A DNA stretch of 64,000 bases, taken from Cognatiluteimonas sedimenti. GTDB lineage: Bacteria > Pseudomonadota > Gammaproteobacteria > Xanthomonadales > Xanthomonadaceae. This document shows positions 54,814-64,000 of this stretch, in pieces. The translations under genes and the position numbers were made by a program. Position 1 is the first letter of the stretch; every line of letters begins with the position of its first letter. The notes beneath the pieces are model-generated. The model did not search any database and was not told where the DNA came from. It saw nothing but the letters and a program-made list of their open reading frames with translations. The stretch spans positions 1 through 64,000 of the forward strand of contig NZ_JALGCL010000002.1 of the NCBI RefSeq assembly GCF_022808325.1. Reading direction: 5' to 3'.

Positions 54814-54844
54814 CGGAAAATTAACGGGAATTTTCCGGTTTTCT
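54814..54844. terminator. Terminator hairpin between convergent lpxC and dciA
   Basis: CGGAAAATT (54814-54822) pairs with AATTTTCCG (54829-54837) over nine bases around AACGGG, followed by GTTTTCT on the plus strand and TTAAAC on the minus strand, so it may work in both directions. The 54790-54860 stretch is strikingly AT-rich for this genome. Confidence 0.6.
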
Positions 54845-54934
54845 AGCGCTTTGTTAACGCTTCTGCCGGTTTCGGCCGGTAGCATGCCCCCTTCGCTGCG
54901 GCCCGTAACGTCAAACCGGCCCGCCAGCGGACAC

Positions 54935-55396
54935 TCAGGAGTCGTTCTTTTTCGTCCCGTCGGGGACATCCTTCGGTGCCAGTGCGGCCTGCAACGCTTC
55001 GCGTGCGGCGGCCGGGATCGGCAGGGGACGGCGCGGTGCCGGGGGATCCGGCGACAGCGGCACAGTCGTGGTCTTGACGACGACCTCGCCGCATTCCAGC
55101 CCGACGGATCGGGCGGCGTCGAGGAGTGCGGGGGCCGCGAGCCGCAAGCGCGCGTGCCAGACCGGCGAATCGACGACGAAAACGAGCTTGGCGCCATCCA
55201 CGTTCGCAAACCTCGCGTGCGCGGCAAGTGAAGGCGGCAGGTGGGGACGCAGTCGCTGTTCCAGTGCATCGAGCCACAAGGCGCGGCGCAACGGATCGGC
55301 GGCACCGCCCGCGAACAGCGCATCCAGCGCGTTGCGCGGCGGCGCCGGGGCCCTGGGGCCGGGCGGCTTCGACGAACCAGATCGGGAACCAGACAT
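54935..55396 (-). CDS. dciA: DUF721 protein, DciA-type replicative helicase loader
   Basis: Protein of 153 residues. The DUF721 core is at about 20-115: LDALFAGGAADPLRRALWLDALEQRLRPHLPPSLAAHARF, then VDGAKLVFVVDSPVWHARLRLAAPALL. This matches the KH-like fold of DciA, the ancestral loader of DnaB. The termini are Pro/Ser-rich and look disordered. Its start codon (55396) lies only three bases from the divergent start of the M23 peptidase gene. Confidence 0.8.
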   Translation of the reverse strand: MSGSRSGSSKPPGPRAPAPPRNALDALFAGGAADPLRRALWLDALEQRLRPHLPPSLAAHARFANVDGAKLVFVVDSPVWHARLRLAAPALLDAARSVGLECGEVVVKTTTVPLSPDPPAPRRPLPIPAAAREALQAALAPKDVPDGTKKNDS

Positions 55397-55399
55397 CGC

Positions 55400-56326
55400 A
55401 TGACTTTACACAGCATCCTCGACAACCTGCGCGGCCGCCTTGGGCGGGCCGCCGAGCACGCCGGCCAGTGCGCCTCACGGCAGCCGGCAGTGACGACCGT
55501 GGTGCTGCTGGCCGCGGGCATCGCCTTCGGCGCCGGCGCCCGCACCGGGGTCGGATTCGCCGAGGTCTCGCTGCTGCAGCAGCGCGTGGTGCAACAGCAA
55601 CTGCAACTGGACAGCACCCGCGACCAGGCCCAGCGCGAGGTCAATGCACTGGCCGCGCGCCTGGGCGAGCTGCAGGCCGAGGCCAACCGCCTCAACGCCC
55701 TCGGCGAGCGCCTGACCCAGGTCGGCCAGCTCGGCGACGGCGAGTTCGATTTCGACGCCCCGGTCGGCATCGGTGGTTCCGGCCCGGTGCGCGACATGCC
55801 GGCGGCCGAGCTCCGCGCCGGCCTTGGCCAGCTCGACACCCAGTTCAAGGCCTCCGGCGCGCAGCTGTCGGTGCTGGAGTCGCTGCTGTTCAACCGCAAG
55901 CTGGACCAGGACGCGACCCCGTCGCGGATGCCGATCGCCAACACCTACATCACCTCCGGCTTCGGCGGCCGCGCCGATCCGTTCGGCGGTGGCCGTGGCT
56001 ACCACAAGGGCATGGACTTCCACGCCCGCACCGGCGATCCGGTGATGGCGGTGGCCGACGGCGTGGTCAGCTACGCCGGGGTGCGTTCGGGCTACGGTAA
56101 CGTGGTCGAGATCGACCATGGCAACGGTTACGTCACCCGCTACGCCCACAACTCGCGGCTGCTGGTGCGGGTGGGCGACCTGGTGCGCAGCGGCCAGCAG
56201 GTCGCCAAGGCCGGCTCGACCGGGCGCTCGACCGGCGCCCACGTCCACTTCGAGGTCTGGGACAACGGCCGCGTGGTCAATCCGCGCAAGTTCCTGGGCC
56301 AGGCGCAGGTCGCCAGCCGCGGCTGA
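55400..56326 (+). CDS. M23 family metallopeptidase (LytM/LasA-type)
   Basis: Protein of 308 residues: a membrane anchor or uncleaved signal (about 32-48, TTVVLLAAGIAFGAGA), then a coiled coil (about 55-110, LLQQRVVQQQLQLDSTRDQAQREVNALAARLGEL). The C-terminal M23 domain has zinc ligands in YHKGMDFHA (HxxxD) and AHVHFEVWDNG (HxH), with RGRADPFGG just before. It probably cleaves peptidoglycan cross-links or acts as an activator of amidases in the periplasm. Its position before secA is common in Xanthomonadaceae. Confidence 0.88.
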   Translation: MTLHSILDNLRGRLGRAAEHAGQCASRQPAVTTVVLLAAGIAFGAGARTGVGFAEVSLLQQRVVQQQLQLDSTRDQAQREVNALAARLGELQAEANRLNALGERLTQVGQLGDGEFDFDAPVGIGGSGPVRDMPAAELRAGLGQLDTQFKASGAQLSVLESLLFNRKLDQDATPSRMPIANTYITSGFGGRADPFGGGRGYHKGMDFHARTGDPVMAVADGVVSYAGVRSGYGNVVEIDHGNGYVTRYAHNSRLLVRVGDLVRSGQQVAKAGSTGRSTGAHVHFEVWDNGRVVNPRKFLGQAQVASRG

Positions 56327-56631
56327 GGCCGCCGCGCCCACGCGCTCCCGACCCGGGCGGCGGACGCCGGGGCGGATGGCGGGAAAGGGCCGCCGCAGCG
56401 GGGTGTCGTCGCGCGCGGCGGCGCGTTGCGGCGGCATCGCGGGCAGCGATCAACCTTGCCCCGCTTGATTCCGCGGCCCGCGCCTCCACGCTACAATCCG
56501 GTTTGCCGTGAAAAGGGCGCCCCGCGCCCTTTTTCGTTTTCGGGCCGTTCCCCCAGGGGAACGCCGGGGAATTCCGCGCACCCGCGCTGGTCTGCTTTCC
56601 CCGGCCACCGACTCCTCCTACCGGATCCAGA
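56327..56631 (+). promoter_or_regulatory. secA leader region with promoter and intrinsic-terminator hairpin
   Basis: A -10-like TACAAT at 56492-56497 has TTGATT at 56465-56470, but the 21-base spacing is too long. Fourteen bases later comes a perfect 10-bp stem (AAAAGGGCGC at 56511-56520 with GCGCCCTTTT at 56524-56533, loop CCC) followed by TCGTTTTC, a textbook intrinsic terminator form, ending about 95 bases before the secA ATG. It either ends the M23 transcript or attenuates secA. At 56411-56451 is a GC-rich repeat also found at 62540-62580. Confidence 0.5.
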
Positions 56632-59364
<2,733 letters not shown>

Positions 59365-59639
59365 GACATCGCCACGGCGCCCTGCCGCGCCACGCACCCC
59401 TCACCCTGCTTCGCTGCGCGAAGTTGTCCCGCACTCCGTGCCCCGGCCCTTGCGCATGGCGCAAGGGCGTTCGGTCGTGCGCGAGCCAGTGGCTCGCAAG
59501 CCGCACGCCCCCACCCCCGCAGGCGGGGCGAGGGTGATGCCGGGCAGCCCCTGCTGTTCCTTCTCCCTGCCTGCGGGGAGAAGGTGCCGAAGGCGGATGA
59601 GGGGCGGGCAGGACGACGCGAATTCGCGCTGCGACGCAC
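59365..59639. repeat. Gene-free region with two intergenic palindromes
   Basis: CCCTTGCGC / GCGCAAGGG (about 59451-59470) forms a hairpin after secA. Around 59568-59612 lies a TTCTCCCTGCCTGCGGGGAGAAGG palindrome (arms TTCTCCC / GGGAGAA) followed by a GCCGAAGGCGGATGAGGGG-type segment. A related CTTCTCCCCGCAAGCGGGGAG palindrome occurs at about 63966-63986. These are dispersed intergenic repeats. Confidence 0.6.
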
Positions 59640-60593
59640 ATGCCTGAGCCCATCGTCGATGTCGTCGCCGGCGCCATCGCCGACGCCCGCGGCCGCATCC
59701 TGCTCGCGCGCCGCACCGAAGGCCGCGACCTCGCCGGGCTGTGGGAATTCCCCGGCGGCAAGCGCGAGCGCGGCGAAACCCCGGAAGCCGCGCTCGCGCG
59801 CGAGCTGCACGAGGAACTCGGCATCACCATCGAGATCGGCGCGCCGCTGATCGCGGTGCCGCAGCAGTACCCGCACAAGCGCCTGCGCCTGGACGTGCGC
59901 CGGATCGACGCCTGGCGCGGCACGCCCAAAGGCCTGGACGGCCAGGCGCTGGCCTGGGTGCCGGCGCACAAGCTGGCCAGCTACGCGATGCCGCCGGCCG
60001 ACCGGCCGGTGGTTGCGGCACTGCTGCAGCCGGACCGCTACCTGGTCACCCCCGCGCCCGGCAGCGACGCGGGCCGCTGGCTTCAGGCGCTGGAAGTCGC
60101 CCTGGCCCAAGGCGTGCGTCGCGTGCAGTTGCGCCCGGGCGAGGGCACCGAGCCTGCGCGCTGGCGCGCGCTGGCGGCACGGGCGGCCGCGTGCTGCCGC
60201 AGCGCCGATGCCGAGGTCCTGGTCAACGGCGACCTGGCGCTGGCGCGCGACCTCGAGGTCGGCGTCCACCTGCGCGCCGCGCAACTGCAACAGCTTGAGC
60301 AACGCCCGCTGCCTGCGGGCCTGGTGGTGGCCGCATCGGCCCATGACGCCGACGACCTGCGCCATGCCGAAAGACTGGGCTGCGACTTCGCCGTGCTCGG
60401 TCCGCTCAAACCCACCCCCACGCACCCGCGCGCCAAGGGCCTGGGCTGGCGCGCGTTCGCGGCCCTGCGCGAACAGGTATCGCTGCCGCTGTACGCGATC
60501 GGCGGCCTGGCGGCCGACGACATCGCCGACGCCCGTGCCCACGGCGCCCAGGGCATCGCCGCCATCCGCGCACTGTGGCCCGCGCACGCGTAG
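59640..60593 (+). CDS. Nudix hydrolase (MutT-like) fused to a ThiE-like thiamine phosphate synthase domain
   Basis: Protein of 317 residues. The N-terminal Nudix domain (about 1-130) has a complete box (GGKRERGETPEAALARELHEELGI, which fits GX5EX7REUXEEXGU) and VVAGAIADARGRILLARR as in MutT, suggesting sanitation of 8-oxo-dGTP. The C-terminal domain (about 140-315) has the TIM-barrel pattern of TenI/ThiE (GVRRVQLRPGEG, GVHLRAAQLQQ, CDFAVLGPLKPTPTHP, PLYAIGGLAADDIADARAHGAQGIAAI). It lacks the TK of the GPxxxTxTK motif, so real thiamine phosphate synthase activity is doubtful. Such fusions are known in gammaproteobacteria. Confidence 0.88.
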   Translation: MPEPIVDVVAGAIADARGRILLARRTEGRDLAGLWEFPGGKRERGETPEAALARELHEELGITIEIGAPLIAVPQQYPHKRLRLDVRRIDAWRGTPKGLDGQALAWVPAHKLASYAMPPADRPVVAALLQPDRYLVTPAPGSDAGRWLQALEVALAQGVRRVQLRPGEGTEPARWRALAARAAACCRSADAEVLVNGDLALARDLEVGVHLRAAQLQQLEQRPLPAGLVVAASAHDADDLRHAERLGCDFAVLGPLKPTPTHPRAKGLGWRAFAALREQVSLPLYAIGGLAADDIADARAHGAQGIAAIRALWPAHA

Positions 60594-60895
60594 GAGCGGC
60601 TTCAGCCGCGACCGTGGGTTGCGCGCATCTCTCCTGGCACGGGCACCGTAAGCCGTCCTTGTGCGGCGGATCGCCGCTTACCCCGCAGTGCCCAGGGCAT
60701 CGCCGCCCTCGGCGCGCTGTGGCCCGCGTACGTGCAGGGCTTCAGCCGCGAGCGTTGGTTGCGTGCAGCCCACTTCTCAGGAGCGCAGTAAGCCGTGATG
60801 CGCTTGTGCGGCGGATCGCACCTCGAGTTGCTGCCACGGAATGGCAAGCGGGGCGGTGCGCGGGCAACCGGCTTGTCGCGGCTGAAGCCGCTCCT
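60546..60895. repeat. Duplicated gene end with REP-like sequences
   Basis: 60546-60673 (last 15 codons of the Nudix-ThiE gene plus 80 bases) is repeated, diverged, at 60690-60818. The second copy still reads AQGIAALGALWPA in the matching frame. REP cores lie at 60592-60611 (plus), about 60739-60750 (plus, partial) and about 60877-60895 (minus), so the outer two are inverted around 300 bases. No gene is supported between 60594 and 60964. Confidence 0.75.
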
Positions 60896-60964
60896 ACACG
60901 TGCGGGCGATCCCGGCGTGCCGGCGCCGCCGCGCCGCCGCATCGATGAAGCCGCTTCGGACCGT

Positions 60965-61576
60965 CTAGCCAGCCGCCAGCCGCCGGTACAGCGCATCCAG
61001 CGCCGCCACGTGCGCGTCCAGCGCGTCCAGCGTGCCGTTGTTCACGATCACGTCGTCGGCGATCGCCAGCCGCTGCGCGCGCGTGGCCTGCGCGGCAAGC
61101 ATGCGCTCGGCCAGGGGCTGGTCGATGCCGTCGCGTTGCCGCAGGCGCGCCATCTGCACCTGCTCCGGCACGTCCACGACCAGTATCCGGGCCAGCCACG
61201 GATAGGCCTCGCGGCCGCCGCCTTCGGCCAGCAGCGGGATCGCGGCGATGGCATACGGCCCGGCGGCCGCCGCGCATTGCGCGTGCAGCGTCGCGCGCAC
61301 GCGCGGATGCACGATCGCCTCCAACGCACGGCGTGCCGCGTCGTCGGCAAAGACCCGCCGCCGCATCGCGGCCCGGTCCAGCGCCCCGGATGCGTCCAGC
61401 ACGCCCGCGCCGAAAGCCGCCACCACGTCCGCCAACCCTTCGGACCCGGGTTCCACCGCCGCGCGCGCGGCGGCATCGGCATCGGCCACCGCGACCCCGA
61501 GCGCCTCGAACCGGCGCTGCACCTCGCTCTTGCCCGAGGCGACGCCGCCGGTGAGGCCGATGATGTAGTGGCTCAT
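60965..61576 (-). CDS. coaE: Dephospho-CoA kinase
   Basis: Protein of 203 residues. P-loop GLTGGVASGKSEV at residues 8-20; then DADAAARAAVEPGSEGL, a CoA-binding HPRVRATL, and IPLLAEGGGREAYPWLARILVVDVPEQVQMARLRQRDGIDQPLAERMLAAQ. It phosphorylates dephospho-CoA in the last step of coenzyme A synthesis. The gene order pilC-pilD-coaE is the standard one in Xanthomonadaceae and Pseudomonas. Confidence 0.95.
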   Translation of the reverse strand: MSHYIIGLTGGVASGKSEVQRRFEALGVAVADADAAARAAVEPGSEGLADVVAAFGAGVLDASGALDRAAMRRRVFADDAARRALEAIVHPRVRATLHAQCAAAAGPYAIAAIPLLAEGGGREAYPWLARILVVDVPEQVQMARLRQRDGIDQPLAERMLAAQATRAQRLAIADDVIVNNGTLDALDAHVAALDALYRRLAAG

Positions 61577-61611
61577 GCGTGGATCATGCGGCGCGGAGCG
61601 GATCGCCGAGG

Positions 61612-62475
61612 TTACCGCAGCCCGGAAAACCGCAGATACGCGTCGACCATCCAGTCGCCCCAGAAGAACACGATCCAGCCGGCGACGGCCAGGTAGGGGC
61701 CGAACGGGATCGGGGTGGCGCGATCGCGGCCCCTGGCCGCCAGCCAGATCGAGCCGACGATGGCGCCGACCAGCGACGACAGCAGGATCGTCGGCAGGAT
61801 GCCCTGCAGGCCCACCCAGGCGCCCAGCGCGGCCAGCAGCTTGAAGTCGCCGTGGCCCATGCCTTCCTTGCCGGTGAGCTGCTTGAACAGCCACCACACC
61901 GACCACAGGCTCAGGTAGCCGATGACCGCGCCGACCACCGCCGGCTTGCTCGGCAGGTACAGCGCATCGATGCTGGCGATCAATCCCAGCCACAACAACG
62001 GCAGGGTCAGCTGGTCGGGCAGCAGCTGCGTGCGCAGGTCGATGCCCGACAGCGCGACCAGGAAACAGGTCAGTACGATCGCGCCGAAGCCCTGCCAGCC
62101 GAAACCGAAGCGCCACACGCAGCACAGCACCAGCAGCATGGTCAGCAGTTCAACCAGCGGGTACTGGATCGAGATCGGCGCATGGCAGTGGCGGCAGCGC
62201 CCGCGCAGCGCCACCCAGCTCAGCACCGGGATGTTCTCGTACCACGACAGCTGCGCCTTGCAGTGCGGGCAGTGCGAGCGCTCGACCACGATCCCCGGCG
62301 GTGGCGGATCGTAGATCTCCGGCTCGCCCAGCACTTCCAGGCTGTCGCGCTTCCACTGCCATTCCAGCCGCCTGGGCAGGCGCAGGATCACGACGTTGAG
62401 GAAGCTGCCCAGCAGCAGCCCGAGGCCGGCCGCGACCGGGAAGCCGAGGCCGGGGTTCTGGTCCAGAAAAGACAT
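61612..62475 (-). CDS. pilD: Prepilin peptidase / N-methyltransferase PilD
   Basis: Polytopic protein of 287 residues. The cytoplasmic loop has the zinc cysteines C69, C72, C94 and C97 (two CxxC pairs) found in bifunctional enzymes. Catalytic Asp residues are D146 (LSGIDLRTQLLPD) and D210 (GMGHGDFKLLAALGAW). It cuts and N-methylates type IV pilins and should also process GspG-K at 10170-13602, where the sites are MRG/F or MRG/Y. It is downstream of pilC. Confidence 0.96.
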   Translation of the reverse strand: MSFLDQNPGLGFPVAAGLGLLLGSFLNVVILRLPRRLEWQWKRDSLEVLGEPEIYDPPPPGIVVERSHCPHCKAQLSWYENIPVLSWVALRGRCRHCHAPISIQYPLVELLTMLLVLCCVWRFGFGWQGFGAIVLTCFLVALSGIDLRTQLLPDQLTLPLLWLGLIASIDALYLPSKPAVVGAVIGYLSLWSVWWLFKQLTGKEGMGHGDFKLLAALGAWVGLQGILPTILLSSLVGAIVGSIWLAARGRDRATPIPFGPYLAVAGWIVFFWGDWMVDAYLRFSGLR

Positions 62476-62539
62476 TCAATCTCCCCGGGATTTCATCGGC
62501 ATCGGATTCCGTGCCGAAAACTCGGAAGCGTGTAGCGCA

Positions 62540-62580
62540 GCGCGCGGCGGCGCGTTGGAGCGGCGTCGCTGGCAGCGATC
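62540..62580. repeat. GC-rich dispersed repeat in the pilC-pilD gap
   Basis: GCGCGCGGCGGCGCGTTG followed by a GGCAGCGATC end; about 85-90% identical by eye to 56411-56451 upstream of secA, in the same orientation. It lies within the 146-base gap between pilC and pilD. Confidence 0.5.
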
Positions 62581-62621
62581 GCCGCGGCGCGGTCAAGGAA
62601 GGACATGCAGCGAGGGCAGCG

Positions 62622-63872
62622 TCACATTGCCGCGGCAAGCTTGAAGATCGGCAGGTACATGCCGATCACCATGCAGCCGACGATACCGCCGATGAACAAC
62701 ATGATCATCGGCTCCAGCAGGCTCGACAACGCATCGACCGCGTTGTTGACCTCTTCCTCGTAGAACTCGGCGACCTTGAACAGCATCGCGTCCAGCGCGC
62801 CGGCCTCTTCGCCGATGGCGGTCATCTGCACCACCATGTGCGGGAACAGGTTGACCTGCTTCATCGCCATGTTCATCTGGTAGCCGACGGCGACGTCGTT
62901 CTTGATCCGGTGCACGGCCTCGGTATAGACCTTGTTGCCGGTGGCGCCGGCGACGATGTCCAGCGCCTCGACCAGGGGGACGCCGGCCCTGAAGGTGGTC
63001 GCCAGGGTACGCGCGAAGCGCGCGACCGCGGCGTCGTGCAGGATCTTCCCGACCACCGGGATCTTCAGCATCATCCGGTCGACCAGGTGCTGCAGCTGTT
63101 CGGAGCGCTTGTAGAAGTACAGGAAGGTAAAGACCGCGCCGACAATGATCAGCAATATCAGCCACCACCACTTGATCATGAAATCGCTGGCGGCGAGGAT
63201 CATCACGGTGAACGCGGGCAGGTCGGCACCGAAGCTCTGGAACACCTGCCGGAACTGCGGCACCACGAACACCAGCAGGATTGCGCTGACGATGATCGCC
63301 ACCGCGATGACGGTGGCGGGGTAGAACAGCGCCTTCTTGATCTTGCCCTTCAGGCTCTCGGTGTTTTCCTTGTAAGTGGCGATGGTGTCGAGCACCGTCT
63401 CCAGCACGCCCGCGGTCTCGCCGGCCTTGACCAGGTTGCGGTAAAGCTCGTCGAACTGCACCGGGTGCTTGAGCATGGCCTCGTACATCGACGAACCGCC
63501 GGCGATGTCCTCGCGCAGGGTGTCGATCAGCAACTTGGCCTTGGGGTTCTTCTGGCCGCCGGCAATGATCTCCAGGCCCTGCACGATCGGGACGCCGGAC
63601 TTCATCATCGTCGCCAGCTGGCGGCTGAACACGGCGATGTCCTTGGCCGTGACCCGCTTGCCGGCGCTGCCGAACAGCGGCTTGGGCTTGGCCTTGACCA
63701 TGGTCGGGTTGATGCCCTGGCGGCGCAGGTCGGCGCGGACGAAATTCTCGCTCTTGGCCGCGGCCTCGCCCTTCATCTTGGTGCCGCGCTTGTCGGTGCC
63801 TTCCCAGACGAAGGCCTTCAGCGGCTCCAGCTGGCGGGTAGCGGTCTTGGCTGCAGTACGGGTCACGGCCAT
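62622..63872 (-). CDS. pilC: Type IV pilus inner-membrane platform protein PilC
   Basis: Protein of 416 residues, homologous to GspF (8899-10116). Two T2SSF domains are present (DIAVFSRQLATMMKSGVPIVQGLEIIAGG and FARTLATTFRAGVPLVEALDIVAGATGN), with membrane segments near 185-205, 230-250 and 385-405. The N-terminal FVWEGTDKRGTKMKGE is typical of PilC. It is the platform for the pilus motors PilB and PilT. The partners pilB and pilA are not in the window; the expected place for pilA is beyond 63873. Confidence 0.95.
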   Translation of the reverse strand: MAVTRTAAKTATRQLEPLKAFVWEGTDKRGTKMKGEAAAKSENFVRADLRRQGINPTMVKAKPKPLFGSAGKRVTAKDIAVFSRQLATMMKSGVPIVQGLEIIAGGQKNPKAKLLIDTLREDIAGGSSMYEAMLKHPVQFDELYRNLVKAGETAGVLETVLDTIATYKENTESLKGKIKKALFYPATVIAVAIIVSAILLVFVVPQFRQVFQSFGADLPAFTVMILAASDFMIKWWWLILLIIVGAVFTFLYFYKRSEQLQHLVDRMMLKIPVVGKILHDAAVARFARTLATTFRAGVPLVEALDIVAGATGNKVYTEAVHRIKNDVAVGYQMNMAMKQVNLFPHMVVQMTAIGEEAGALDAMLFKVAEFYEEEVNNAVDALSSLLEPMIMLFIGGIVGCMVIGMYLPIFKLAAAM

Positions 63873-64000
63873 GGGTCAGTTCCTGTGCCAGATGCAAGAG
63901 CGGGAGGGGCCGGCCGTTGCCGACCGTTCCGGGATTCCAATGAGCGGGATTGCGGGGGTTCTTCCTTCTCCCCGCAAGCGGGGAGGCGACGAAAGCGGCG
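63873..64000. other. Upstream region of pilC at the window edge
   Basis: No gene supported. It contains the CTTCTCCCCGCAAGCGGGGAG palindrome (about 63966-63986), related to the one at about 59568-59590. Confidence 0.4.

Overview
This window is a very GC-rich chromosomal segment with genes packed into overlapping operons. Three features point to the Lysobacteraceae/Xanthomonadaceae (Gammaproteobacteria; Lysobacter- or Luteimonas-like). They are the type II secretion order gspE-F-G-H-I-J-K-L-M-N-D, which matches the xps cluster of Xanthomonas; a division/cell-wall cluster without murD; and REP-like palindromes around the motif GGAGCGGCTTCAGCCGCG. This placement is inferred from gene content and order. 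No database search was possible.

Layout. 1-320: repeat element E1. 320-7084: RDD membrane protein (minus), xerD, dsbC, purL. 7155-18355: a complete type II secretion operon (gspE to gspD), followed by two GT2-type glycosyltransferase genes (18352-20135). 20181-22803 (minus): pyrF and ettA. 22972-30617: glyA, nrdR and the riboflavin genes (ribD, a methyltransferase, ribE, ribBA, ribH), then nusB and thiL. 30625-35079 (minus): SGNH esterase, a uracil-DNA-glycosylase remnant, an FAD-linked oxidase, yraN and lpoA. 35137-36501: rsmI and the RNase P RNA. 36502-37376: gene-free region with repeat element E2, a 78-bp tandem array and the mraZ control region. 37377-54724: the dcw cluster mraZ-rsmH-ftsL-ftsI-murE-murF-mraY-ftsW-murG-murC-ddlB-ftsQ-ftsA-ftsZ-lpxC. 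54935-59364: dciA (minus), an M23 peptidase and secA. 59640-60593: a Nudix-ThiE fusion. 60965-63872 (minus): coaE, pilD and pilC.

Functionally this is core genome. The dcw genes make lipid II precursors, assemble the Z ring and end with the committed step of lipid A synthesis (lpxC). SecA moves preproteins across the inner membrane, the type II system carries folded exoproteins across the outer membrane, and PilD matures the pseudopilins encoded at 10170-13602. The rib genes form a nearly complete riboflavin pathway. I found no prophage, CRISPR array, tRNA, rRNA or intact insertion sequence.

The unusual content is small repeated DNA at or inside gene junctions of essential operons. Two elements share an identical 30-nt loop, which carries a perfect match to the anti-Shine-Dalgarno sequence, on unrelated but fully paired stems. 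Four 81-bp tandem copies between ftsL and ftsI form a reading frame coupled by ATGA overlaps at both ends. The leaders of gspG, gspH and gspI are expanded in frame. An inverted repeat supplies the end of nrdR and the start of ribD. A duplicated 3' gene end carries REP sequences after the Nudix-ThiE gene. Whether these are neutral insertions or have a regulatory role is the main open question.
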